A stretch of DNA of 64,000 nucleotides from Pseudolachnospira sp051055405. GTDB lineage: Bacteria; Bacillota; Clostridia; Lachnospirales; Lachnospiraceae. The notes under the pieces were generated by a model. The model saw only the letters and a program-made list of their open reading frames with translations, made no database searches and was not told the origin of the DNA. The DNA is taken from positions 2,418,001 through 2,482,000 of the forward strand of contig NZ_CP167068.1 in the NCBI RefSeq assembly GCF_051055405.1, written 5' to 3'. The position numbers and the translations under genes were made by a program. This document shows, piece after piece, positions 52,773 to 61,565 of this stretch (its first letter is position 1; each line of letters begins with the position of its first letter).

Positions 52773-52965
52773 GTAAAAAAGGCTCGGAATATTCTGTATT
52801 TGCAGGAGCGTTAGTACTTCTCAGATTTCGGAAATTTGTATTATGAACAAAAATAAGACTGTTTGAGCGCAGCGAGTTCTTATTTTTGTGAATGCTTTTT
52901 ACAAATTTTCGAAGTCCTAGAAGTACTTGCTCCGAAACTCTACAGAATATTCCGAGCCTTTTTAC
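52773..52965. repeat. Long quasi-palindromic element, copy 2
   Basis: The second copy of the hairpin element, again between convergent genes (MATE and clpX). The outer arms (52773-52798 with 52941-52965) pair along about 24 bases and contain AGGCTCGGAATATTCTGTA where copy 1 has AGGTTAGAATCGTTTGTA. The conserved inner part shows the same nested stems (AGTACTTCT/AGAAGTACT, AATTTGTA, ACAAAAATAAGA/TCTTATTTTTGT) and the GAGCGCAGCGAG tip. A shared GAAACTTTTC lies just after the 3' arm in both copies. Confidence 0.9.
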
Positions 52966-52988
52966 AGAAACTTTTCGACACCTGAGCC

Positions 52989-54446
52989 CTAGGAGGGAAG
53001 CTGTCCCCGCAGTTCAATCCGCGGCCCTCCCGTGTTTTCTAAATACTCTCTGGTGATCGTGACACGGCCAATATTCAAATCCTTTGGAATTTCATACATA
53101 ATATCCAACATATACTCTTCGAGAATGGCCCGCAGCGCCCTGGCTCCCGTTCCTTTTTCCATGGCCCGCTCTGCAATGACCTCCAAAGCTCCCTCGTCAA
53201 AGATCAGCTGTACCTCATCCATCGCCAGCAGCTTTTCATACTGCTTTAAGATCGCGTTTTTGGGTTCCCGGAGAATCTTTACTAAAAAGTCCTTGGTCAA
53301 AGCTTCCAGCGTAACAACAATCGGCAAACGACCTAAAAATTCCGGAATCATTCCAAATTTCCGCAGATCTTCCATTTGAACCTTGGAAAGAATATTTTTA
53401 TCCTGGTCAAACTGGTCCTTTAACTGCGCCCGGAAACCAATGGCAGATTGCTGGTTTAACCGTTCTTTGATGATATCTTCCAGATCCGGAAATGCTCCGC
53501 CGCAGATAAACAGGATATTTTTCGTATCTATTGTTGTCATCGGTACCATCGCATTTTTGCTGCCGGAACCTACCGGCACCTCCATGGCGGCGCCCTCTAA
53601 CATTTTTAAAAGCTCCTGCTGAACCGACTCTCCGCTGACATCCCTGGTATTGGTATTCTTTTTCTTTGCGATTTTATCGATCTCGTCAATAAAGACGATC
53701 CCATGTTCCGCCCGATCCACGTCATTCTCCGCGGCGGCCAAAAGTTTCGATAAAACGCTCTCAATGTCATCGCCAATATATCCAGCCTCGGTCAAAGAAG
53801 TGGCGTCCGCAATGGCCAGCGGCACCTGTAACAGCTTTGCCAAAGTACGCACCAAATACGTCTTCCCGCTGCCGGTAGGACCGATCATCAGCACGTTGGA
53901 CTTTTCAATCTCCACTCCGTCCTTTTCATCGGCCGCAAGTCTTTTATAGTGGTTATAAACAGCCACCGACAGGGTTTTCTTTGCCTTCTCCTGCCCTACC
54001 ACATACTCGTCCAGCATCGCTTTCAGGCGATGAGGCGCAGGAATATCCTTCATCGAAAAAGCCGGTTTTTCCTCCTCGCCCTTATTTTTTTTCTTTTTGA
54101 CTTTCTGCCTCTGAGGAATCTCCACGCCGCCCAAATTGGTTAGATCGATCATTTTCATGTCAAAGGGCATGTTCTGCAGAGAAAAGCCATTCATACCGCC
54201 TTGCTGGTTAAACATATCAAAGGCTTTCTGCATGCAATCATTACAGATCGTCAGACCGCCCGGCATATGAATTAGTTTGCCGGCCTTACTCTCCGGCCGG
54301 CGGCAAACGCTGCAAACCTCCTCATACTCATCTGGTTTCTCGTCCTTTTCCTCCGAAACTAAATCTTCTTTTTCCTCTTCGATATGTAAAACCTCGCCGC
54401 CATCCTCTTCGGCAAGTTCCAAATATTCTTTGTTTTCTTCGCTCAT
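52989..54446 (-). CDS. clpX: ClpX, ATPase subunit of the Clp protease
   Basis: A 485-residue AAA+ unfoldase. An N-terminal acidic stretch of about 50 residues (LAEEDGGEVLHIEEEKEDLV) precedes the zinc-binding domain (CSVCRRPESKAG...CNDCMQKA). After a Gln/Met/Lys-rich linker the AAA domain has Walker A GPTGSGKTYLVRTLA, Walker B GIVFIDEIDKIAKKKN, the substrate loop region near SGESVQQELLK, and sensor GTGARALRAILEE. The start at 54446 follows GGAGGAG. It is longer than usual ClpX because of the acidic N-terminus and the KKKKNKGEEEK linker. No clpP is adjacent, so it may be a second ClpX. Confidence 0.92.
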   Translation of the reverse strand: MSEENKEYLELAEEDGGEVLHIEEEKEDLVSEEKDEKPDEYEEVCSVCRRPESKAGKLIHMPGGLTICNDCMQKAFDMFNQQGGMNGFSLQNMPFDMKMIDLTNLGGVEIPQRQKVKKKKNKGEEEKPAFSMKDIPAPHRLKAMLDEYVVGQEKAKKTLSVAVYNHYKRLAADEKDGVEIEKSNVLMIGPTGSGKTYLVRTLAKLLQVPLAIADATSLTEAGYIGDDIESVLSKLLAAAENDVDRAEHGIVFIDEIDKIAKKKNTNTRDVSGESVQQELLKMLEGAAMEVPVGSGSKNAMVPMTTIDTKNILFICGGAFPDLEDIIKERLNQQSAIGFRAQLKDQFDQDKNILSKVQMEDLRKFGMIPEFLGRLPIVVTLEALTKDFLVKILREPKNAILKQYEKLLAMDEVQLIFDEGALEVIAERAMEKGTGARALRAILEEYMLDIMYEIPKDLNIGRVTITREYLENTGGPRIELRGQLPS

Positions 54447-54513
54447 ACTATCTCCTCCGATCTCATCCTCCCGGTTGAAATCTTGCTCTTTTATCTTATG
54501 GGTATTCCCTACT

Positions 54514-54542
54514 CTTATATCACAGATTCCGGATTGGTACAA
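54514..54542 (-). promoter_or_regulatory. Extended -10 promoter of clpX
   Basis: Minus strand TGATATAAG (-10 TATAAG at 54514-54519) with TTGTAC 17 bases upstream (54537-54542), about 70 bases before the ATG. Confidence 0.55.
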
Positions 54543-54566
54543 ATAAATTTTTTCTTAAAGAACAAA

Positions 54567-54728
54567 GAATTTCGCTTCGCGAAATTCTCGCGCCGAGCGC
54601 AGCCGCTATCGGCGGCATCTTCCTTTCGCGCTCGTACCCTCGCTTCGCTGGGTCAGACCCTGTGCATCCTTAGCGGAGCGCTTTTTGTTCAATAGGAAAT
54701 TTCAATGAAATTTCCTATTGAACAAAAA
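54567..54728. repeat. Palindromic repeats between uvrA and clpX
   Basis: This gene-free stretch holds GAATTTCGC/GCGAAATTC (54567-54587, 3-base loop) and a perfect 22-bp hairpin TTTTTGTTCAATAGGAAATT.../... with a 3-base loop (54682-54703 with 54707-54728). Between them is G/C-rich sequence with several short inverted repeats (for example GCCG...CGGC). Parts recur at 33769-33797 and 43268-43310, so it belongs to a dispersed repeat family. Confidence 0.75.
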
Positions 54729-54778
54729 CAGCGGCCGGACCTCTGGCCTTTACAACATACCAGTTTTTCCAACCGCTG
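54729..54778 (-). terminator. Terminator of uvrA
   Basis: Minus strand CAGCGG...CCGCTG with an inner GGCC/GGCC pair, followed by TTTTTG, 27 bases after the uvrA stop codon. Confidence 0.65.
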
Positions 54779-54804
54779 TCAATGGAAGGTCTCCTCCCAT
54801 ATCG

Positions 54805-57639
54805 TCATAAATACTTCTTTATATATTGTCCGGTATAGGACGTTTCCACCTTGGTTAAATCCTCTGGCGTTCCACAGGCTACCACTGTGCCGCCTCCATC
54901 GCCGCCTTCCGGTCCCATATCAATCAGCCAGTCTGCGGTCTTAATCACATCCAGATTGTGCTCGATGACAACCACCGTGTTTCCTCCGTCAGACAAACGC
55001 CGCAGAATGTCCACCAGCTTATGAACGTCCGCAAAGTGAAGTCCGGTAGTCGGCTCGTCCAGGATATATAGCGTTTTGCCGGTTCCCCGCTTACAGAGCT
55101 CCGTAGCCAGCTTCACCCGCTGGGCCTCGCCGCCGGAAAGCTCCGTGGACGGCTGCCCCAGCTTCACATAGGAAAGACCTACATAGTGCAGCATTTCGAT
55201 TTTTCTGCGGATGCTGGGCACATGCTCGAAAAAGTCCAAAGCTTCCTCCACCGTCATATTCAGTACATCATAGATGCTCTTTCCCTTATACTTTACTTCC
55301 AGTGTTTCCCGGTTGTACCGCTTTCCCCCGCAAACTTCGCAGGGTACGTACACATCCGGAAGGAAATGCATCTCAATTTTTAAAATCCCATCGCCGCTGC
55401 AGGCCTCACAGCGTCCCCCTTTCACATTAAAGCTAAACCGCCCTTTCTGATATCCTCTGGCTTTGGCGTCCGGAGTGCTGGCAAAAAGGTCGCGAATCAG
55501 ATCAAATACGCCGGTATAAGTAGCTGGATTGGAGCGGGGAGTCCGTCCAATCGGAGACTGATCGATCGCAATGACTTTATCGATATTCTCCATGCCGTCG
55601 ATCCCTTCATGCTTTCCCGGAATCGTGCGGGCCCGGTTGACTTTTTTGGCCAATGTCTTATAAAGAATTTCATTGACCAGAGAACTTTTTCCTGAGCCGG
55701 ACACGCCGGTCACACAGGTCATAATTCCCAATGGAATCTCCACGTCAATATGCTTCAGGTTATTTTCCTCGGCCCCGCGGATCAAGAGCGAACCCGTGGG
55801 TTTTCTCCGCTCCTCCGGAATCGGGATTTTCTTTCTCCCCGACAGATAGTCTCCCGTGATGGAACCCGGCGTATTCATGATTTCCTCCGCGGTTCCTTGG
55901 GCCACCACCCGGCCTCCGTGCTCGCCGGCCCCAGGCCCGATATCGATGATGTGATCCGCCGCGCGCATGGTATCCTCGTCATGCTCCACCACGATCACGC
56001 TATTTCCCAAATCACGCAGATGAAGCAGCGTTTTTAACAACTTATCGTTATCCCGCTGGTGTAAACCGATACTTGGCTCGTCCAAAATATAGGCTACGCC
56101 CACCAGGCCGGAGCCAATCTGGGTCGCCAGGCGAATCCGCTGGGCTTCGCCGCCGGATAAGGTTCCCGCCGTCCGCGCCAAGGTCAGATAGTCCAGACCC
56201 ACGTCGATCAGAAAACCAAGACGGGCTTGAACCTCCTTTAAAATCGGCCCGCTGATGGCAATCTCCATATCTGAAAGCCGAAGTCCGTTTAGGTATTCCT
56301 GAATTTTTGTCAGCGGCATGGAAGTCAGCTCAAAAATATTTTTTTCTCCCACTGTTACGGCCAGAGAAGACTGCTTTAGGCGATGTCCATGGCAGGTATT
56401 ACAGGGAGTAATTCGCATAAACGTCTCGTATTCAGCTTTTAGGGCGTCCTGTCCGGTCTCCCGGTACCGCCGTTCCAAATTTTTCAACAGCCCCTCAAAA
56501 GCTACATGGTAGGTGTTTTCGCCTCTCTCCCCTTCATATTTCACGGGAAGCCGTTCCCCGTCCGTCCCCTGCTCGATTCTCTTTTTCACCTCCGGAGGGT
56601 AATCCTGATACGGCGTGGAAAGACTGAATCCATACCGCTCCGCCATGCTGGCAAGCAGCGCATGGGAATAGCTTCCCTCGCTCCCCGCGGATCCCCATCC
56701 ATGAATCGCAATGGCCCCGTCCATAATACTGAGAGATGGATCTGGGATAATCAGATCCATATCAAACTCCATCTTATATCCCAGCCCGTAACAATCCGGG
56801 CAGGCGCCAAAAGGATTGTTAAAGGAAAAGCTCCTGGGTTCCACCGCGTCTATGCTGATTCCACAGTCCGGACAGGCAAAATTCTGGCTAAAATGAAGCG
56901 TCTCTCCGTCCAAAACATCGATCATCAAAATACCGTCGGTCAGATGCAACGCATTTTCCATGGAATCCGTCAACCGGTTTTCAATGCCGGGACGAATCAC
57001 CAGACGATCGATGACAATCTCAATATTATGCTTAATATTTTTTTCCAGTTTAATGCTCTCCGAGAGATCATAGAGATTCCCATCGATTCGCACTCGGACA
57101 TATCCGCTCTTTCTGGCTCCTTCCAGCACTTTTACATGCTCGCCTTTCCGTCCGCGAACCACCGGAGCCAGCACCTGAATCCGGCTTTCTTCCGGCAAAG
57201 CCATCACCTGGTCCACCATCTGATCCACCGTCTGCTTTTTGATTTCCCGCCCGCATTTTGGACAGTGAGGCACGCCGATTCGTGCATAAAGAAGACGAAG
57301 ATAGTCATAGATCTCCGTTACGGTTCCTACCGTGGAACGGGGATTTCGGTTTGTCGATTTCTGATCAATGGAGATCGCCGGTGAAAGGCCTTCAATACTT
57401 TCCACATCCGGCTTTTCCATCTGCCCTAAAAACTGTCTTGCATAGGAAGACAGCGATTCCATATAACGCCTTTGCCCTTCCGCATAGATGGTGTCAAATG
57501 CCAGAGAAGATTTTCCGGAACCGGACAGTCCCGTTAAAACCACCAATTCATTCCGAGGAATATCCACGGAAAGGTTTTTTAGATTGTGCTCATTCGCACC
57601 GCGAATTTTAATAAATTGCCTATATTTTCTCTCACTCAT
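54805..57639 (-). CDS. uvrA: Excinuclease ABC subunit A
   Basis: UvrA recognises bulky DNA damage and loads UvrB in nucleotide excision repair. The 944-residue protein has two ABC ATPase modules: Walker A GLSGSGKSSLAFDTIYAEGQ (key GSGKSS) near residue 33 and GVSGSGKSSLVNEIL near 640; signatures LSGGEAQRIRLA near 490 and LSGGEAQRVKLA near 830; and zinc fingers CPKCGREI... and CEACSGDG...CEVCGG. The start at 57639 lies behind GGAGGTTG. It follows uvrB by 145 bases, with its own promoter and two SOS-box-like sites. Confidence 0.96.
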   Translation of the reverse strand: MSERKYRQFIKIRGANEHNLKNLSVDIPRNELVVLTGLSGSGKSSLAFDTIYAEGQRRYMESLSSYARQFLGQMEKPDVESIEGLSPAISIDQKSTNRNPRSTVGTVTEIYDYLRLLYARIGVPHCPKCGREIKKQTVDQMVDQVMALPEESRIQVLAPVVRGRKGEHVKVLEGARKSGYVRVRIDGNLYDLSESIKLEKNIKHNIEIVIDRLVIRPGIENRLTDSMENALHLTDGILMIDVLDGETLHFSQNFACPDCGISIDAVEPRSFSFNNPFGACPDCYGLGYKMEFDMDLIIPDPSLSIMDGAIAIHGWGSAGSEGSYSHALLASMAERYGFSLSTPYQDYPPEVKKRIEQGTDGERLPVKYEGERGENTYHVAFEGLLKNLERRYRETGQDALKAEYETFMRITPCNTCHGHRLKQSSLAVTVGEKNIFELTSMPLTKIQEYLNGLRLSDMEIAISGPILKEVQARLGFLIDVGLDYLTLARTAGTLSGGEAQRIRLATQIGSGLVGVAYILDEPSIGLHQRDNDKLLKTLLHLRDLGNSVIVVEHDEDTMRAADHIIDIGPGAGEHGGRVVAQGTAEEIMNTPGSITGDYLSGRKKIPIPEERRKPTGSLLIRGAEENNLKHIDVEIPLGIMTCVTGVSGSGKSSLVNEILYKTLAKKVNRARTIPGKHEGIDGMENIDKVIAIDQSPIGRTPRSNPATYTGVFDLIRDLFASTPDAKARGYQKGRFSFNVKGGRCEACSGDGILKIEMHFLPDVYVPCEVCGGKRYNRETLEVKYKGKSIYDVLNMTVEEALDFFEHVPSIRRKIEMLHYVGLSYVKLGQPSTELSGGEAQRVKLATELCKRGTGKTLYILDEPTTGLHFADVHKLVDILRRLSDGGNTVVVIEHNLDVIKTADWLIDMGPEGGDGGGTVVACGTPEDLTKVETSYTGQYIKKYL

Positions 57640-57672
57640 GAGATAACAACCTCCACATAAATCAAGCAAAAA

Positions 57673-57684
57673 GAACAAACGTTT
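57673..57684. promoter_or_regulatory. SOS-box-like site downstream of the uvrA promoter
   Basis: GAACAAACGTTT differs at one base from the Firmicutes LexA site GAAC-N4-GTTC. It lies about +11 to +22 of the predicted transcript, and its reverse complement is nearly the same 12-mer as the site at 62661. Confidence 0.5.
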
Positions 57685-57700
57685 CTATTCATCCGCGGTT

Positions 57701-57729
57701 ATCATAGCACAAGATGGCAAAAAAGTAAA
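57701..57729 (-). promoter_or_regulatory. Promoter of uvrA
   Basis: Minus strand TTTACT (57724-57729), 17-base spacer, TATGAT (57701-57706), placed between two SOS-box-like sequences. Confidence 0.55.
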
Positions 57730-57736
57730 GTGGGAT

Positions 57737-57750
57737 CGAATTTTTGTTCG
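57737..57750. promoter_or_regulatory. SOS-box-like site upstream of the uvrA promoter
   Basis: CGAATTTTTGTTCG is one base away from CGAAC-N4-GTTCG. It lies just upstream of the uvrA -35 box. Confidence 0.5.
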
Positions 57751-57784
57751 TAATTTTTTCTTTTTCCGTAAAATTTTCCCCTTG

Positions 57785-59764
57785 CTATTTCAGATACGTT
57801 TTCAGTTCCAGCATCTCGTCCCGAAGTCTCGCCGCCTCCTCAAAATTCAGCTCTACCGCCGCCTGATGCATCTTTTTGGACAACTGGGCGATCAAAGCCT
57901 TCAGTTCCTTCTCATCCATGGATTCCGGATCTTTTTCCAGTTTCCGGGATTTGGTCTCTTCGACTTCTTTGGTGATCCGAATCAAATCCCGCACTGCTTT
58001 CCGAATGGTCTGAGGCGTAATTCCATGTTCTTTGTTGTATGCCTCCTGAATCGCACGACGGCGATTGGTCTCTTCGATGGCTACCCGCATCGAATCCGTG
58101 ATCGTATCCGCATACATAATTACATGCCCCTCCGCGTTTCGGGCCGCGCGGCCAACGGTCTGAATCAATGAAGTCTCCGAGCGAAGGAAACCTTCCTTAT
58201 CCGCATCCAAGATGGCCACCAAGGTGATTTCTGGGATGTCCAATCCTTCCCGAAGCAGATTGATACCAACCAATACATCAAATACGTTTAAACGCATATC
58301 CCGGATGATCTCCGTCCGCTCCAAGGTGTCAATATCCGAATGCAGGTAGCGGACGCGGATTCCCACTTCCCGCATATAATCGGTCAAATCTTCCGCCATC
58401 CGTTTGGTCAGGGTCGTAATCAGGACTTTGTGTCCTCCCTCGATCTCCCGGTTTACTTCTGAAACCAGGTCGTCCACCTGTCCCGCCACCGGACGTACCT
58501 CGATGTTCGGGTCCAACAAACCCGTCGGGCGGATAATCTGTTCTACCCGAAGCTGCTCATGCTCCTTCTCATACACATTGGGAGTGGCTGATACAAACAT
58601 AACCTGGTTGAGCTTGCTTTCAAATTCCTGGAAATTGAGCGGACGGTTATCCAGCGCGGAGGGAAGACGGAAGCCAAAATCCACCAGAGTGGACTTTCTT
58701 GACCGGTCGCCGGAGTACATCCCCCGCACCTGCGGTACCGTAATATGGGACTCGTCCACGATCAAAAGAAAATCCTCTGGGAAATAATCCAGCAGGGTAT
58801 GGGGCGTCGCTCCGGCAGGAAGCCCGGCCAGATGGCGGGAATAGTTCTCTATACCAGAGCAGAAGCCGGTCTCCCGCATCATTTCGATGTCAAAGTTCGT
58901 ACGCTCCGAAATTCGCTGCGCTTCCAGCAGCTTGTCCTCACTGCGGAATTTGCCGACCTGTACTTTCAGCTCTTCCTCTATCTCCTCGGTGGCGCGGGCC
59001 ATCTGTTCTTTGGATACCACGTAATGGGAAGCCGGAAAGATGGAAATATGGCTGAGACGCGCCTTGATTTCCCCGGTTAGGGTGTCGATTTCCGTGATTC
59101 GATCTACTTCATCTCCAAAAAATTCAATTCGGATCGCGGACTCGCCCGTTCTGGCCGTGACGATCTCAATCACGTCCCCGCGCACACGGAAGGTCCCACG
59201 ATGCAGGTCCATATCGTTGCGGGTATACTGGATATCGATCAGCTTGCGCAGTACTTCGTCCCGGTCTTTCTGCATTCCCGGCCGCAGGGAAATCACCATA
59301 TTTTGATAGTCAATGGGGCTGCCAAGACCGTAAATGCAGGATACGGAGGAAACAATCACCACATCCCTCCGCTCCGACAGGGCGGCCGTAGCCGAATGCC
59401 GCAGCCGGTCGATCTCGTCATTGACAGAGGAATCCTTCGCAATATACGTATCCGTGGAGGGAACGTAAGCCTCCGGTTGATAATAATCGTAATAGGAGAC
59501 AAAGTACTCCACCGCATTCTCAGGGAAAAATTCTTTGAATTCTCCGTACAGCTGGGCAGCTAAAGTTTTATTATGGGCCAAAATCAGCGTCGGTTTATTC
59601 AGCTTCTGGATCACGTTTGCCATGGTAAACGTTTTTCCGGAACCGGTAACGCCCAATAAAGTCTGAAATTGATGTCCTTCCTGAAAGCCTTTTACCAGCC
59701 CCTCAATTGCCTGAGGCTGGTCGCCGGTGGGTTGGTATTCGGAATGTAAAACAAAATGATCCAT
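57785..59764 (-). CDS. uvrB: Excinuclease ABC subunit B
   Basis: UvrB verifies damage and positions UvrC for incision. The 659-residue protein shows the helicase-like motifs: Walker A GVTGSGKTFTMANVI near residue 39, the beta-hairpin region with YYQPEAYVPSTDTYIAKDSS near 95, DESH near 335, and QTVGRAARN near 540. The C-terminal UVR motif (MHQAAVELNFEEAARLRDEM) is present. The ribosome site AAAGGAGG lies directly after the stop of the cyclase-like gene, 13 bases upstream, so uvrB is probably now transcribed from within or beyond that cassette. Confidence 0.96.
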   Translation of the reverse strand: MDHFVLHSEYQPTGDQPQAIEGLVKGFQEGHQFQTLLGVTGSGKTFTMANVIQKLNKPTLILAHNKTLAAQLYGEFKEFFPENAVEYFVSYYDYYQPEAYVPSTDTYIAKDSSVNDEIDRLRHSATAALSERRDVVIVSSVSCIYGLGSPIDYQNMVISLRPGMQKDRDEVLRKLIDIQYTRNDMDLHRGTFRVRGDVIEIVTARTGESAIRIEFFGDEVDRITEIDTLTGEIKARLSHISIFPASHYVVSKEQMARATEEIEEELKVQVGKFRSEDKLLEAQRISERTNFDIEMMRETGFCSGIENYSRHLAGLPAGATPHTLLDYFPEDFLLIVDESHITVPQVRGMYSGDRSRKSTLVDFGFRLPSALDNRPLNFQEFESKLNQVMFVSATPNVYEKEHEQLRVEQIIRPTGLLDPNIEVRPVAGQVDDLVSEVNREIEGGHKVLITTLTKRMAEDLTDYMREVGIRVRYLHSDIDTLERTEIIRDMRLNVFDVLVGINLLREGLDIPEITLVAILDADKEGFLRSETSLIQTVGRAARNAEGHVIMYADTITDSMRVAIEETNRRRAIQEAYNKEHGITPQTIRKAVRDLIRITKEVEETKSRKLEKDPESMDEKELKALIAQLSKKMHQAAVELNFEEAARLRDEMLELKTYLK

Positions 59765-59777
59765 GAAAGTTCCTCCT

Positions 59778-60452
59778 TTATGAATCAGTACTTCTTAAAA
59801 ACCTCTGCTGATTAAATGGCAATTTCTCATTAAATGTAAATTCCCAATACTCAAATAGCCAATAATATTTTTCCCTTATTCTCAAAGTATATCTAGTCAA
59901 GCTTAAATTATAGTTCTGTAGGATTTTTCTGAGTTTTTCTTTTTCTTTTTTCGCAAAATAATTTATAAAGTAATACCCATCTTTTTCTTTTATCACACCT
60001 GGAATGTGCTCGCACTTTGGTGCAAAAAGCTCTTTTAAATTAGACGATATAATAATTCTTGGATATTTTGCTTCCATGCGCTCTAATTGATATGCTTCTA
60101 TTAGAGCTTGGCTAAACATAAAATCATTTTCTGTATAGTGTTTTCCGTATGCCATTGCCCCTCTGCATATTATAGAATTACATAATAATTTATATTGATA
60201 TTCAGAAAGGATTTGTATCATTTTTTCATAATTTTCTTCTGCTAATGGCAAAGAAAAAATAACTGAATCTGAAAATTGCATAATACTACAACCAGTAATT
60301 TCCTTGGTCTCTAAATTTATATTTTTTAATATTTCAAAAAATTTCAAAGAGCCATTTTTATTTTCGCAATCACTTCTTACCATATCCGAAAAACCTAAAA
60401 TGTCTACAAACGCAACTATCGCATAATCCAAATCACAACTCGAATTTATCAT
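59778..60452 (-). CDS. Nucleotide cyclase-like domain protein
   Basis: A 224-residue soluble protein. IVAFVDILGFSDMV at residue 12 and IMQFSDSVIFSLPL near 57 carry two aspartates placed like the metal-binding ones of class III nucleotide cyclases, and ICRGAMAYGKHY near 95 fits the following strand. Such stand-alone cyclase-like domains occur in defence and signalling loci. A true catalytic set (base-specifying and transition-state residues) cannot be confirmed by eye, so it may be inactive. Its start overlaps the parA stop by one base (TAATG). A/T content is much higher than in uvrB next to it. Confidence 0.65.
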   Translation of the reverse strand: MINSSCDLDYAIVAFVDILGFSDMVRSDCENKNGSLKFFEILKNINLETKEITGCSIMQFSDSVIFSLPLAEENYEKMIQILSEYQYKLLCNSIICRGAMAYGKHYTENDFMFSQALIEAYQLERMEAKYPRIIISSNLKELFAPKCEHIPGVIKEKDGYYFINYFAKKEKEKLRKILQNYNLSLTRYTLRIREKYYWLFEYWEFTFNEKLPFNQQRFLRSTDS

Positions 60453-61504
60453 TATTTCAAACTCTCCAACCTCTGAAATATTTTTTCAAATTCCTTCTCA
60501 TATAGTGCCATTCTCTCTTTTGCATCATTCCATGTTGCACCAGTCCATTTATTCCCATTATTAATTAATGCTGTATCTTCTTGCTCTACTTCAAAAACTG
60601 CTTTTCCACATTCCTGAGCACATACGGCCAAGCTACCAAAATCCGGGATTTTAGTCACAATAACATTATCCTCGGAAATATCTGAAACAATGCTACTATC
60701 AAGTTCCAACAAACTTGGAACTAATTCTTTCATTAATGTATTTTGTATCCTATTCATCCAAAGTTCAAAACCTGCTTTCGGTCTTCCTTTATATTTTTTA
60801 AAATGTTGTGGTATTGCCCCTAAAAATTTAGGCTTTCCCGCCCTTATCGGCAAATTTAATTTTATAAAATCATTGTATATTTGATTATGTTCTTCTATCC
60901 ATCTATGTAGTATTTCAGTCAATGTATGTATTGCCTGAACGTTAAAACGATCTGCACTCATCGGAATCATAAAAGCGTCGCATGCCAAAAAGCAACTGCG
61001 TGTTAATGCACCCGAACTGGGTCCCACATCTATTAATATATAATCGTATTTTTTTTCAGAACCATAACGCTGCAACATATCACCGAGGGCAACATAATTT
61101 CTCTTTTCATGTATTTTATTCGAAAATCTTTGCGAATGTGCTTCTGCCATTGCGTCTTCCAGTTTATTCAATGATACATCCCCACGAATCAACCATAAGT
61201 TTTCATTGATCTTAACATTTTGTATCCTATCTACTTGAACAGATGGAACATCTCCATTAAAACGAGGTTCTAATATCTCAAGCAAACTTGTTCCAGGCAA
61301 CTCCTTTATATTCCCTGTCTTTTCTGCCTCTTCATCTAGTTTCTCTATTACATCACACAACAACATTTCCGTCATATTACATTGCGGATCTGCATCAACA
61401 ACTAAAACTCTTTTTCCTCTATTCTTTAAATACCTTGCCAAATTATACGTTGTTGTTGTTTTTGATACTCCACCTTTATGGTTATATAATGTAACAATTT
61501 TCAT
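60452..61504 (-). CDS. ParA family ATPase
   Basis: A 350-residue ParA/Soj-like protein. The deviant Walker A is KGGVSKTTTTYNLA near residue 11, followed by LVVDADPQCNMTEML near 35 and IDVGPSSGALTRS near 158. ParA proteins dimerise on ATP and bind DNA non-specifically to move plasmids, chromosomes or protein complexes. There is no parB or parS nearby, and the only coupled gene is the cyclase-like one. With its A/T-rich composition it looks like a transferred module. The ribosome site is AGGAGA. Confidence 0.88.
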   Translation of the reverse strand: MKIVTLYNHKGGVSKTTTTYNLARYLKNRGKRVLVVDADPQCNMTEMLLCDVIEKLDEEAEKTGNIKELPGTSLLEILEPRFNGDVPSVQVDRIQNVKINENLWLIRGDVSLNKLEDAMAEAHSQRFSNKIHEKRNYVALGDMLQRYGSEKKYDYILIDVGPSSGALTRSCFLACDAFMIPMSADRFNVQAIHTLTEILHRWIEEHNQIYNDFIKLNLPIRAGKPKFLGAIPQHFKKYKGRPKAGFELWMNRIQNTLMKELVPSLLELDSSIVSDISEDNVIVTKIPDFGSLAVCAQECGKAVFEVEQEDTALINNGNKWTGATWNDAKERMALYEKEFEKIFQRLESLK

Positions 61505-61565
61505 ATGTTTTCTCCTCGCTTTTTTAATTTATTCTTTTGTCTCTCTATGATATAAAATACCTTCT

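Noticed and set aside
54754..54782. Promoter TTGACA-17-TATGTT for clpX
   Set aside because: It lies within the uvrA terminator stem; the extended -10 nearer to clpX is a better candidate.
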